From Methylobacillus arboreus (GTDB lineage: Bacteria > Pseudomonadota > Gammaproteobacteria > Burkholderiales > Methylophilaceae), in NCBI RefSeq assembly GCF_020532725.1, contig NZ_JAJAVC010000003.1:930001-994000 (forward strand): DNA of 64,000 nucleotides. Reading direction: 5' to 3'. Position numbers and translations under genes: made by a program. The notes beneath the pieces are model-generated. The model saw only the letters and a program-made list of their open reading frames with translations. It was not told where the DNA came from and searched no databases. This document shows, one piece after another, positions 54,312 to 61,966 of the stretch (its first letter is position 1; the number at the start of each line of letters is the position of its first letter).

Positions 54312-55082
54312 ATGGACTCAGATAACAACTGCACGCTGTATCCTGCCCAGGGGTACCAGATTTTCAGGAATGTGCTGTCGCACTCCTGGCTGCAATCTAC
54401 ACGGGATGCTGCTGAATCCGTCATCCAGCACTACCGGGAGAATGGGCCCTTTGGTCGTGAAAATGATGTCAGCCTGGGCGAACTCGCGCAATCACGCCCG
54501 CAGCGCAATCCTGGCGTCGACGGCAGCAAGTGGATCAACGAACCATTCATCATCGGGGATTTGCTCACACAGGATGGACATTTTGTATCGCTGCTTGCTG
54601 AACAGGCTTTATGGTCAATAGCAGCCCGCCTGCTTGCCACAGAAATTGGACAGGTCATATTCCACTACTCCAACCTGACGCGCAAACCGGCAGGCATAGG
54701 GCCATCTATCGTTTGGCATCGTGATGCGGAAAACACCTATTTTTGCCCGAATAATGACCGTTTGCTGCGCCTGCTGATTCCGCTGCAAGGGATGTCGCGA
54801 GAGAATGGCGGTACCGCAGTTGTGCCCGGTAGCCATCTGGATACCAAGATTGATAAAACAACATTGGATGAACACACAGTCATCCACCCAGAGCTTGCCG
54901 CGGGCGACGTTCTAGCCATCCACTCTCAGTTGTTGCATGGCGGCGCACCCAACCGCAGCCACCGGGAGCGTGATGTGTTGATCATGCAGTTTGGTGTGGC
55001 AGGCGCCACATTCCGCCATCAGGAAGTGCTTGAACTAGGCGCACTGCATCCGCGCGGCACCTTTATGCAACTGCTAAAGTAG
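54312..55082 (+). CDS. Phytanoyl-CoA dioxygenase (PhyH) family protein
   Basis: About 256 residues. Fe(II)/2-oxoglutarate fold: SIVWHRDAENTYF contains the His-x-Asp iron ligands, ENGGTAVVPGSHLD is the conserved turn, and LAIHSQLLHGGAPNRSHRERDV holds the distal His and the Arg for 2-oxoglutarate. Substrate unknown; related enzymes hydroxylate fatty acyl chains or natural products. A GTG at 54273 would give 13 more residues but lies within the tpx hairpin; the ATG at 54312 is more likely. It is convergent with the MazG-like gene. Confidence 0.82.
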   Translation: MDSDNNCTLYPAQGYQIFRNVLSHSWLQSTRDAAESVIQHYRENGPFGRENDVSLGELAQSRPQRNPGVDGSKWINEPFIIGDLLTQDGHFVSLLAEQALWSIAARLLATEIGQVIFHYSNLTRKPAGIGPSIVWHRDAENTYFCPNNDRLLRLLIPLQGMSRENGGTAVVPGSHLDTKIDKTTLDEHTVIHPELAAGDVLAIHSQLLHGGAPNRSHRERDVLIMQFGVAGATFRHQEVLELGALHPRGTFMQLLK

Positions 55083-55126
55083 GCTTCTGATACGATTTTG
55101 CATTCAAGCGTAAAAAGGGGAAGAAT

Positions 55127-55501
55127 TTACTGATCCTGATAGGCGGTATATTTGGCGTTACTGCCTCTCGCCTTGTCAGCCGGGTACTTTTTAGCGTTCA
55201 GGTCAATCTTGTCATTGGCAGCGGCAATCAAGTCTATACCGCAGACTTCGGCAATGCGCAGCAGATAGACAAAGGTATCCGCCAGCTCGTGGCCGATCTC
55301 GGTCTTGCGTTGTTCGCTCAAGGCGGCGCTTTCAGCAGGCGTATCCCACTGAAAATGCTCCACGATCTCGGCCGCTTCCACGATCATCGCCATCGCCAGG
55401 TTCTTGGGCGTGTGGAACTGCTCCCAGTTGCGCTCTTGCACAAAATGGTTGATGCGGGCGCGTAATTGGTCGAGGGAATCTGGCTTGTCTGCATCAGGCA
55501 T
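55127..55501 (-). CDS. MazG-like nucleotide pyrophosphohydrolase
   Basis: 124 residues. All-alpha NTP pyrophosphatase of the RS21-C6/dCTPase type: LDQLRARINHFVQERNWEQFHT, MAMIVEAAEIVEHFQWDT with the first Glu motif, and IGHELADTFVYLLRIAEVCG with the Glu-x3-Asp motif. The tail KKYPADKARGSNAKYT is conserved in bacterial relatives. Probably cleans non-canonical dNTPs. The start overlaps the end of the RNA methyltransferase gene by 8 bp. Confidence 0.88.
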   Translation of the reverse strand: MPDADKPDSLDQLRARINHFVQERNWEQFHTPKNLAMAMIVEAAEIVEHFQWDTPAESAALSEQRKTEIGHELADTFVYLLRIAEVCGIDLIAAANDKIDLNAKKYPADKARGSNAKYTAYQDQ

Positions 55502-56651
55502 CTGGTTTTTCCTTGCGGTTGGAGCCTGCCACCATTTTCACCTCGAACAGGCGGCACTCCAGCGGGCCGTTGAACAGAGGAGTGCGCTTGCTTGGTGCCA
55601 GGCGCATGAGTTTGGGCATGCGCAGGTCATTGGTGAGGAAATAGGTATTCCACCCTGCGAACTTCTTTTTCAGCGTCTCGCCCATTTTGGGGTAAAGCGC
55701 CGCCAGGTCTTCATCCTCGCCTATGCGCACGCCATAAGGCGGATTGGCGACCAGCGTGCCTTCAGGCGCCGGCGGCACAACGGCGGTAAATTCCGTATGC
55801 GCCAGTTGCACGGCATCGAGCAAGCCTGCCTGCTGCAGGTTCTGGCGGCTTACGCGCACAGCCCTGAGGTCGGCATCGCTGCCGTATATTTTCTGGAAAG
55901 TGACGGGCTTGGAACGGCTCCTGGCCTGCTTCAGAAGCGATTGCCAGGCACCGGCATTGTAGTTCTTCAGGCGTTCAAAACCGAAATCACGGCCGCTGCC
56001 GGGGGCAATGTCCAGCGCTATCATGGCAGCTTCCAGCAGGAATGTGCCGCTGCCGCACATCGGGTCCAGCAACGGCGTGCCGGGTTGCCAGCCGCTCAGG
56101 CGCAGGATGGCGGCCGCCAGGTTTTCGCGTAACGGGGCCTCGATGCTGGCACGGCGCAAGCCGCGCTGGTAAAGGGGATTGCCTGAAGTATCCAGGTAAA
56201 GCTGGAAATCCTCGGCGGCAAGGTAGGCATGCAGCCGGACGTCAGGCTCGCGGGTATCAATGGATGGACGGCTGCCCACCTCTTGGCGGAAACGGTCACA
56301 GACCGCATCCTTGATGCGCAAAGTAGCGAACTCCAGGCTTTTCAGCGGACACTTGACGCCGGTGACCTTGACCATGAAGTTCTGGCGCACGTCAAACCAC
56401 TGGTTCCAGTCTATATTAAAAGCAGCCTGGTAAAGGTCGTCCTCGTTGGCATAGCGGCCCTTGCCCACTTGCAGCAGGATACGCGTCGCGATCCGGCTTT
56501 CAAGGTTGGCGCGGTAGACCAGCAGCATGTCGCCGGCAAAGCCTACGCCGCCATCGGTGGGCTTGACCTGCCTGGCATTGAGGCTGGCGAGTTCTTCCAC
56601 CAGCAGGTTTTCCAGGCCGCGCGGGCAAGTGGCAAAAAATTGATAATGCAT
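55494..56651 (-). CDS. THUMP-domain class I SAM-dependent RNA methyltransferase (RlmL N-half/YpsC-like)
   Basis: 385 residues. N-terminal ferredoxin-like and THUMP region (YQFFATCPRGLENLLVEEL, then RIATRILLQVGKGRYAN and FMVKVTGVKCPLKSLEFATL), then an N6-adenine/N2-guanine methyltransferase: LLDPMCGSGTFLLEAAMI for SAM and LVANPPYGVRIGED with the catalytic NPPY. It corresponds to the RlmL half of E. coli RlmKL, which methylates G2445 of 23S rRNA; the RlmK half is absent. Target assignment is by family only. It follows the spermidine-synthase-like gene by 26 bp. Confidence 0.88.
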   Translation of the reverse strand: MHYQFFATCPRGLENLLVEELASLNARQVKPTDGGVGFAGDMLLVYRANLESRIATRILLQVGKGRYANEDDLYQAAFNIDWNQWFDVRQNFMVKVTGVKCPLKSLEFATLRIKDAVCDRFRQEVGSRPSIDTREPDVRLHAYLAAEDFQLYLDTSGNPLYQRGLRRASIEAPLRENLAAAILRLSGWQPGTPLLDPMCGSGTFLLEAAMIALDIAPGSGRDFGFERLKNYNAGAWQSLLKQARSRSKPVTFQKIYGSDADLRAVRVSRQNLQQAGLLDAVQLAHTEFTAVVPPAPEGTLVANPPYGVRIGEDEDLAALYPKMGETLKKKFAGWNTYFLTNDLRMPKLMRLAPSKRTPLFNGPLECRLFEVKMVAGSNRKEKPDA

Positions 56652-56677
56652 GTCGTCCTTCAGTGTGCTTTTAATTG

Positions 56678-57481
56678 CTAAGATTCAAGCAATAAACGGT
56701 TGCTGGTGCTAGGGTTGTGTTCGCGCAAGCGCTCGACAAACTCAAGGAATTCAACCTTGTGCTCTGCTTCAAGCGCCTTGGCACGCACGCGCAAGGTGCT
56801 CCAGCGCAAATCGTTGGGTGCGCGCTTGAAACCGAATATGACCACATTGCCGGGACGGCCTGTTGGCATGATCAGGATGCGGCCATGGAAGCTGGTTTCT
56901 ATGCGCTGCAGGTAAACATCATAGTTCTTGTCGCTACCCCACAGGTTGATCGCACACATGCCATCCAGCGTAATGGCCTCAAAACATGAATCAAAGAAAT
57001 CCTGCGAACAAAGGTCGGGCGGCAAACCGCTGCTGCCAAAGGCATCCATCATCAGCATGGAAGTGGTTGCCGGGTTTTCGCGCAAATAGGCTGCGGCATC
57101 GCCCTCAATGATTTCGAAGCGCTCATCGTTATCCGGCACCATGAAATGGCTGCGCGCCACTTCAATGATACGCGGATTGATTTCCACCACCCGCGTTTTC
57201 ATCCTGGGCAGGTGATGGTAAACATACTTGGGAATGGAACCGCCGCCCAAGCCAAGCACCACCAGGTCGACCGGCTGTTTCTGGAACAGCAGGAAAACCA
57301 TCATGCCGCGCGAATACCTGAGCTCCAATGCATAAGGGTCTTTCACGCGCATGGAGCTTTGTATCGTATCCGAACCCAGGTGCAGGGAGCGCACCCCATC
57401 CAGCTCGCTGACGTCTACGCTGTCCTCGCTGGTAATTGCCTTGTGTATGCTGCGCGCAATCTTGCGGCCGACCCTGAACAT
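56678..57481 (-). CDS. Spermidine synthase-like methyltransferase-fold protein
   Basis: 267 residues. Rossmann core with VVLGLGGGSIPKYVYHHLP, TRVVEINPRIIEVARSHF and FEIIEGDAAAYLRENPATTS, the polyamine-synthase pattern. The aspartate after ALLMD-type strand appears in SMLMMDAFGSSGLPPDL. The substrate-gating Asp-Tyr/Asp motifs of true SpeE are not clear, so the reaction may differ; proteins of this sort are often of unknown substrate. The start codon shares one base with the stop of the RNB ribonuclease gene (TGATG), so the two are translationally coupled. Confidence 0.8.
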   Translation of the reverse strand: MFRVGRKIARSIHKAITSEDSVDVSELDGVRSLHLGSDTIQSSMRVKDPYALELRYSRGMMVFLLFQKQPVDLVVLGLGGGSIPKYVYHHLPRMKTRVVEINPRIIEVARSHFMVPDNDERFEIIEGDAAAYLRENPATTSMLMMDAFGSSGLPPDLCSQDFFDSCFEAITLDGMCAINLWGSDKNYDVYLQRIETSFHGRILIMPTGRPGNVVIFGFKRAPNDLRWSTLRVRAKALEAEHKVEFLEFVERLREHNPSTSNRLLLES

Positions 57482-59349
57482 CAGGCCGCCTCGCTTTCTT
57501 CTGCGGTGCTTTCACTCCGTTCCACCGCCTTGAACCGGCTTTCCAGCTCGATCAGCAAGGTATCGACTTTCTGAATTTCTATTATGATGCGGCTGCCGGT
57601 AGCCAACTCCGGCATGCCATGCACCTTGGTAATAAGCGGCATGCCATCCAGGCGTACCAAGTTCTCGCGCCAGACTGTAGCACCAATTTCATGGATATCC
57701 TCCTGCAGCAGGTACTGCAGGCACCAGTAGCGCTCCATGCGGGTCTGGAACTCGTTGTAGGCGTTATAGGTAAGGTCGAAGTTGCGCATGATGACCGCAA
57801 GGTCGTCGCTGTTGACTGGGTAAGCCGGTTCAGTCCCCTGCACCACGGATATGATCTGGCGCTGGTTAACCAGGTCGACGCCTCGGCGCAATGGCGACGT
57901 GCTCCAGCTATATTGCGGAACGCCCAGGCCCTGGTGAGGCTCGGCCTTGACGGTCATGTAAACCTTGCCGCCGTTCTGGGCGCGATAGATGCCAGGCACG
58001 CTATGCTCGGCCAGCAAGCCGCCCCAATGGCTGTTGGCTTCTATCATGAGCTCGGCCACCAGTTTGTCTATCGGTGCGCCGCGGCGGCGGCCGATGATGC
58101 TGACCTTGCCTTCATTGACATAGAAGTTGTAGTCAACCTGGATAGGACGGGTGGAATCGTACTTGCCCCTGCCCTTTTCCAGGGATTCAGCCAGGTTGAA
58201 CAGAAAGCACAATTTCTGCCAGTAAGGATGGCCGCTGTCCTGCTCCAGCGTGTTTTCGTTGAAATACGGCTCCAGCGTATCGTGACGCAGGTTGGTCACC
58301 ACATGGACCAGCTCGACGCGGCTTTCGCGCTTGAGTATGCTGAGGTCGGGCGCGACATCAAGGTAAAGCGACAGTGCCGGGCGCCACTCGCCTTCATTCA
58401 GGCTGAAAGGCACGATCGCCAGCTCAGGCAGCATGGTGATTTTATGGCCGGGCATATATACGGTAGAAAGCCGGTGCATGGCCACCTGGTCCAGCACGTC
58501 ATCTTTCGTAATACCCAGCGCAGGCGCGGCGATATGGATGCCTACACGGATAACGCCATCGGCCAGCGGCTGCAGCGAGAACGCATCGTCAATTTCAGTA
58601 GTCGTGCTGTCATCTATACTGAAAGCTTCAATGGCAGCGCGCGGCAGGCCCTCAGGCACAGCCGGCGCGTCAAACTCGGGGAAGCCCTCCCCATCGGCGA
58701 AATATTCCCGCAGGAAAGCGCCCAGATGATAGTCATGGACTGAATTGATGGCTCCGCAATTCGCCAATACGCGAACCACATGCTGGTTGGATTCGATAGA
58801 AGCCTGCTCCAGCGCCTTCCATTCCAGGCTGTTTTTGTCCGGCTGGTACAGCAGCGCATCGATCTTGCCGTTGAATTCTTCCGGTAACTGGCCCGCTTTC
58901 AGCTGCTCGACATACTGGGCCACCTTTTCTGCCTGCAGCCGCTTCTTTTCCAGTCCTGCCAACGCGGCTTGCAGAGTTTCCTCAGGAGCCGCCTTGTAGC
59001 GGCCTTTGCCCTTGCGATAGAAGTAGACAGGCGCACTATGCAGGCGTATGGCAACCGCTGCGGCCTCGCCCGGGGCTGGCTTCTTGCCATAGTATTCTTC
59101 AGCCAGATCTTCAAAACCGAACTCTTCCTCGCTGCAACACTCCCAAAGGAAAGGGATATCGAGGCCCTCGGCCTCTGTATTTGCATTTTCCAGGAACCCG
59201 GCCAGTGCGCCTTCGAAGCGCAGCAGCACATTGGCGGTCTTGATCTTGGAGCGTTTTCCGGAAACGGCTTCTACCTGAAGGGAGCCGGGGTTTTCCGTCA
59301 TGATGGAGGCAACCTTGAAACTGCCATCTTCTTCAAAAAATACGTTCAT
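57481..59349 (-). CDS. RNB-domain 3'-5' exoribonuclease (RNase II/R-like)
   Basis: 622 residues, nearer to RNase II than to RNase R in length. The RNB catalytic site is FSIDDSTTTEIDDAFSL near residue 255, with the four aspartates expected for two-metal hydrolysis. HRLSTVYMPGHKITMLP and GAPIDKLVAELMIEANSHWG follow, as does YSWSTSPLRRGVDLVNQ, containing the arginines that hold the RNA. The first 200 residues are unusual and lack obvious paired cold-shock domains, and the tail is short without the basic end of RNase R. Similar stand-alone RNB proteins are found in betaproteobacteria. Confidence 0.88.
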   Translation of the reverse strand: MNVFFEEDGSFKVASIMTENPGSLQVEAVSGKRSKIKTANVLLRFEGALAGFLENANTEAEGLDIPFLWECCSEEEFGFEDLAEEYYGKKPAPGEAAAVAIRLHSAPVYFYRKGKGRYKAAPEETLQAALAGLEKKRLQAEKVAQYVEQLKAGQLPEEFNGKIDALLYQPDKNSLEWKALEQASIESNQHVVRVLANCGAINSVHDYHLGAFLREYFADGEGFPEFDAPAVPEGLPRAAIEAFSIDDSTTTEIDDAFSLQPLADGVIRVGIHIAAPALGITKDDVLDQVAMHRLSTVYMPGHKITMLPELAIVPFSLNEGEWRPALSLYLDVAPDLSILKRESRVELVHVVTNLRHDTLEPYFNENTLEQDSGHPYWQKLCFLFNLAESLEKGRGKYDSTRPIQVDYNFYVNEGKVSIIGRRRGAPIDKLVAELMIEANSHWGGLLAEHSVPGIYRAQNGGKVYMTVKAEPHQGLGVPQYSWSTSPLRRGVDLVNQRQIISVVQGTEPAYPVNSDDLAVIMRNFDLTYNAYNEFQTRMERYWCLQYLLQEDIHEIGATVWRENLVRLDGMPLITKVHGMPELATGSRIIIEIQKVDTLLIELESRFKAVERSESTAEESEAA

Positions 59350-59364
59350 AATCCTGCTTTTTTG

Positions 59365-59386
59365 CCGTGCCCAGTTGACGGCACGG
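59365..59386. promoter_or_regulatory. Inverted repeat in the Fur-family/RNB intergenic region
   Basis: Arms CCGTGCC (59365-59371) and GGCACGG (59380-59386). TTGACG inside it (59375-59380), followed 18 bp later by TAATTT, could be the promoter of the Fur-family gene starting at 59412, in which case the repeat covers its -35. The divergent RNB gene starts at 59349. Confidence 0.4.
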
Positions 59387-59411
59387 GTTGATTGTCTGTA
59401 ATTTACGGCCT

Positions 59412-59831
59412 ATGCATAATGCCGAACGAATGATACATGAGATTGGGCAACGCCCGACCTCCTCACGTGTTGCGGTGCTGAATGTTCTGCTTGATACGGA
59501 ATACCCGCTCACCCATCAAGAACTCCTGCACACACTCACCCAGGAAGCCCCGTTTGACCGGGTGACGCTGTACCGTGTATTGGACTGGCTGGTCGAATGC
59601 AACCTGGTGCACCCCATCATGGGAGAAGACCGCGCCAGGCGCTTTCAGCTGACCCAGCGCAATGCCAAGCACCACCATGCACATTTCCAATGTACGTCCT
59701 GCGGCAAGATGTTCTGCCTGGATGATGTCAAACCCAAGATTCCCAGCAGCGTACCCTCGCATTTTACCGTTGAGTCGGTCGAACTCAATATAAAAGGCCA
59801 GTGCGACCACTGTAATTCAGCAAAAAATTAA
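59412..59831 (+). CDS. Fur-family metalloregulator, probably Zur
   Basis: About 139 residues. The winged helix covers residues 1-75 (RPTSSRVAVLNVLLDTEYPLTHQELLHTL, quoted as TSSRVAVLNVLLD, and VTLYRVLDWLVECNLVHPI with the recognition helix). The dimerisation half has the His-rich HHHAHFQCTSCGKMFCL and the CDHC pair, so the structural zinc site with two Cys-x2-Cys motifs is complete. Family alone cannot tell Fur, Zur and PerR apart. The downstream dksA-like gene and three COG0523 GTPases are typical Zur targets, so Zur is favoured. A TTG at 59388 could give eight more residues. Confidence 0.82.
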   Translation: MHNAERMIHEIGQRPTSSRVAVLNVLLDTEYPLTHQELLHTLTQEAPFDRVTLYRVLDWLVECNLVHPIMGEDRARRFQLTQRNAKHHHAHFQCTSCGKMFCLDDVKPKIPSSVPSHFTVESVELNIKGQCDHCNSAKN

Positions 59832-60046
59832 AAGCAGCCAACAAAACTCAGTGAAACGATCCTGGCCAGGCGCTTTGTCGCAGGCAGTACCAGTGGTACG
59901 GTAAGGCAGAGCAACAACGCCAGGAGGGTTTTGTTAGCCCGCTCCCAACCCTGTAATTAAACTTGTACCGCCAGTAATGTTGTCTGCTGGCTTTGTCCTT
60001 TCCTCCCTCTTCTTTAAAACACGCATCAATCATTAGCTCCCCAAAT

Positions 60047-60101
60047 ATGCAACAGAGTTGCATCGGCAAGATTCAGGCGCTATTATGCAACTTTGTTGCA
60101 A
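60047..60101 (+). promoter_or_regulatory. Promoter with two repressor-type palindromes (candidate Zur boxes)
   Basis: Box 1 at 60047-60063 is a perfect ATGCAAC-AGA-GTTGCAT; box 2 at 60085-60101 is ATGCAAC-TTT-GTTGCAA, one mismatch in the arms. Their centres are 38 bp apart. A -35 TTGCAT (60058-60063) and a -10 TATTAT (60081-60086) with exactly 17 bp between lie partly inside box 1 and box 2. A protein on either box would block RNA polymerase. The gene-free stretch 59832-60046 holds nothing else I can name. Confidence 0.7.
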
Positions 60102-60115
60102 TACATATTAACACC

Positions 60116-60541
60116 ATGCCCCTGGAAACATTACCGGTTATCTCCGAACAGACCCTGATCGCTATGCCTGCAGATCAATACATGAGCTGTGCCCAACTGC
60201 AGTTTTTCAGGCAACTCCTGGAAAAACAGCGCGAGCAGATTGCCGACAACGCCCGCCATACAGGGAACAACCTGCGCGCGCATGAAGAGTTTTCCGACCC
60301 TGCCGACCGCGCCACGCAAGAAGAGTTGCATACATTGGAGCTACGCACCCGTGACCGGGAACGCAAGCTGCAAAAGAAGATAAATGCAGCGCTCAGGCGG
60401 ATTGACGACGGTGAATATGGCTTTTGCGAAGAAACCGGGGAGCCCATCGGGCTGCCCCGGCTGCTGGCAAGGCCCACCACCACGCTATCGCTGGAAGCCC
60501 AGGAACGGCATGAACAGCGTGAGCGCCAGTTTCGCGCTTGA
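60116..60541 (+). CDS. TraR/DksA-family regulator lacking the zinc-finger cysteines (DksA2-like)
   Basis: 141 residues from the ATG at 60116; the longer frame from 59993 would run through the promoter boxes. Coiled-coil region about residues 25-95 with the tip SDPADRATQEELHTLELRTRDRE (quoted as SDPADRATQEEL), carrying the aspartates that reach the polymerase active site. The globular part reads YGFCEETGEPIGLPRLLARP and then TTTLSLEAQERHEQRE; of the four zinc cysteines of DksA only the first remains, the others being Thr, Ser and Ala. Zinc-free DksA2 of Pseudomonas replaces DksA under zinc starvation and is Zur-controlled. The same role is inferred here. The next gene starts 32 bp later. Confidence 0.85.
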   Translation: MPLETLPVISEQTLIAMPADQYMSCAQLQFFRQLLEKQREQIADNARHTGNNLRAHEEFSDPADRATQEELHTLELRTRDRERKLQKKINAALRRIDDGEYGFCEETGEPIGLPRLLARPTTTLSLEAQERHEQRERQFRA

Positions 60542-60573
60542 ACACCCTGAATATTTATTAAGAAGGATACCCC

Positions 60574-61808
60574 ATGAACCGTTTGAAAAAACTGCCGGTC
60601 ACTGTGCTTTCCGGCTTTCTCGGTGCCGGCAAGACCACTCTGCTCAACCATATCCTTCACAACCGCGAAGGTAAGCGCGTAGCCGTCATTGTCAACGACA
60701 TGTCCGAAGTCAATATAGACGCCCAGCTGATACGGGAAGGCGGTGCAGACCTTTCACGTGCGGAAGAAAAACTGGTGGAAATGAGCAACGGCTGCATCTG
60801 CTGCACCTTGCGCGAGGACTTGCTGGTGGAGATCAAGCGCTTGGCGGAAGCCGGTAAGTTTGATTACCTGCTGATTGAGTCCACGGGTATTTCAGAACCG
60901 CTGCCGGTGGCAGAAACTTTTACCTTCCGCGATGAAAACGGTGCAGCCTTTCGGACATCGCCCAACTGGACACCATGGTGACAGTGGTAGATGCGTACAA
61001 CTTCCTCAAGGATTACAGCTCTCGCGACCAGTTGGCCGCACGCGGAGAATCCATGGGGGAAGGCGATGAACGCACGGTCGTCGACCTGCTGATAGAGCAG
61101 ATCGAGTTCTGCGACGTGATCGTACTGAATAAAACCGACCTAGTGAACGCTGATGAAATCCGCCAGCTGCACAGTATCCTCGGCGGCCTGAGCCCGCGCG
61201 CACGTATAGAACACAGCAGTTTTGGCCAGGTTCCGCTCGGCAAGATCATGGAAACCGGCCTCTTCAATTTTGAAGAAGCGCAGCAGGCGCCTGGCTGGCT
61301 CAAGGAATTGCGTGGAGAACATGTACCGGAAAGCGAGGAGTACGGCATACGCAGCTTTGTATATCGCGCCCGGCGCCCGTTTAATCCGCAACGCCTATGG
61401 CATTGGCTACACAGCAATTGGCCCGGCGTCGTGCGCTCCAAGGGATATTTCTGGATCGCTTCGCGACCGGCCTACTGCGTCAACTGGTCACAAGCCGGGG
61501 CGGTGACGCGGCATGAGCTGGCAGGCTACTGGTGGGCGGCAACGCCTAAAAGCTATTGGCCGCAGGATAGCGAATCCCTGGCGCATATCAATAGCCGGTT
61601 TTCCGGCGAGTTCGGCGACCGCCAGCAGGAAATTGTCATCATCGGCATCAATATGGACAAATCCGCACTAAGCGCAGCATTTGACCAGTGCCTGCTGACA
61701 GATAGCGAAATGGCGATGGGCATGCCGGGCTGGCGCGCGCTGCCCGACCCTTTCCCGGCCTGGGGTGCCGAACGCGAGGCCACCCCGGAAGCGGAAACAG
61801 CCTGGTAG
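60574..61808 (+). pseudogene. zigA: COG0523 G3E GTPase, ZigA-like, interrupted by a frameshift
   Basis: Two frames together make one GTPase of about 410 residues. Frame one (60574-60981): [21 protein letters not shown]-loop, [20 protein letters not shown] with the Cys-x-Cys-Cys zinc site, then [18 protein letters not shown]. Frame two (from 60975 to 61808): [31 protein letters not shown] with the NKxD motif, and a CobW C-terminal domain. Restoring one T in the run at 60949-60951 would continue [20 protein letters not shown] without a break. So this is either a recent pseudogene, a sequence error, or recoding. ZigA-like proteins are zinc chaperones induced when zinc is scarce. Ribosome site AGAAGGA is good. 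Confidence 0.85.
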
Positions 61809-61909
61809 AACGCCGGCAATCCCCTTACACAAAAAACACGCCTAAATGCAACGCCAGCAACAATTTGTGCGCCGTGCTTCAGCTGGTTCTAAGTTAAAAT
61901 GAAACCAAC

Positions 61910-61932
61910 CCATCGCCATGACCTGGCGATGG
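61910..61932 (+). repeat. Stem-loop ahead of the second G3E GTPase gene
   Basis: Perfect 9-bp stem, arms CCATCGCCA and TGGCGATGG, 5-nt loop, followed by CGGCATCTCGTCAA. That tail also follows the hairpin at 15184-15208. A lone half-site ATGCAAC resembling the boxes at 60 kb occurs about 60 bp further upstream. Function unknown. Confidence 0.55.
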
Positions 61933-61966
61933 CGGCATCTCGTCAAGATTCAAGGAAACAGACATA

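Noticed and set aside
59848-60069. Short minus-strand frame between the Fur-family and dksA-like genes
   Set aside because: It runs through the palindromes and promoter, has no ribosome site and no recognisable protein pattern.
60945-60955. Programmed -1 frameshift in the ZigA-like gene
   Set aside because: The site CC-TTT-CGG is not a standard slippery heptamer and no clear downstream pseudoknot is visible, so mutation or sequence error is more likely; kept only as a remote option.
61845-61860. Third Zur-type box before the second G3E GTPase
   Set aside because: Only one half, ATGCAAC, is present; the other half does not match, so it is not called an operator.
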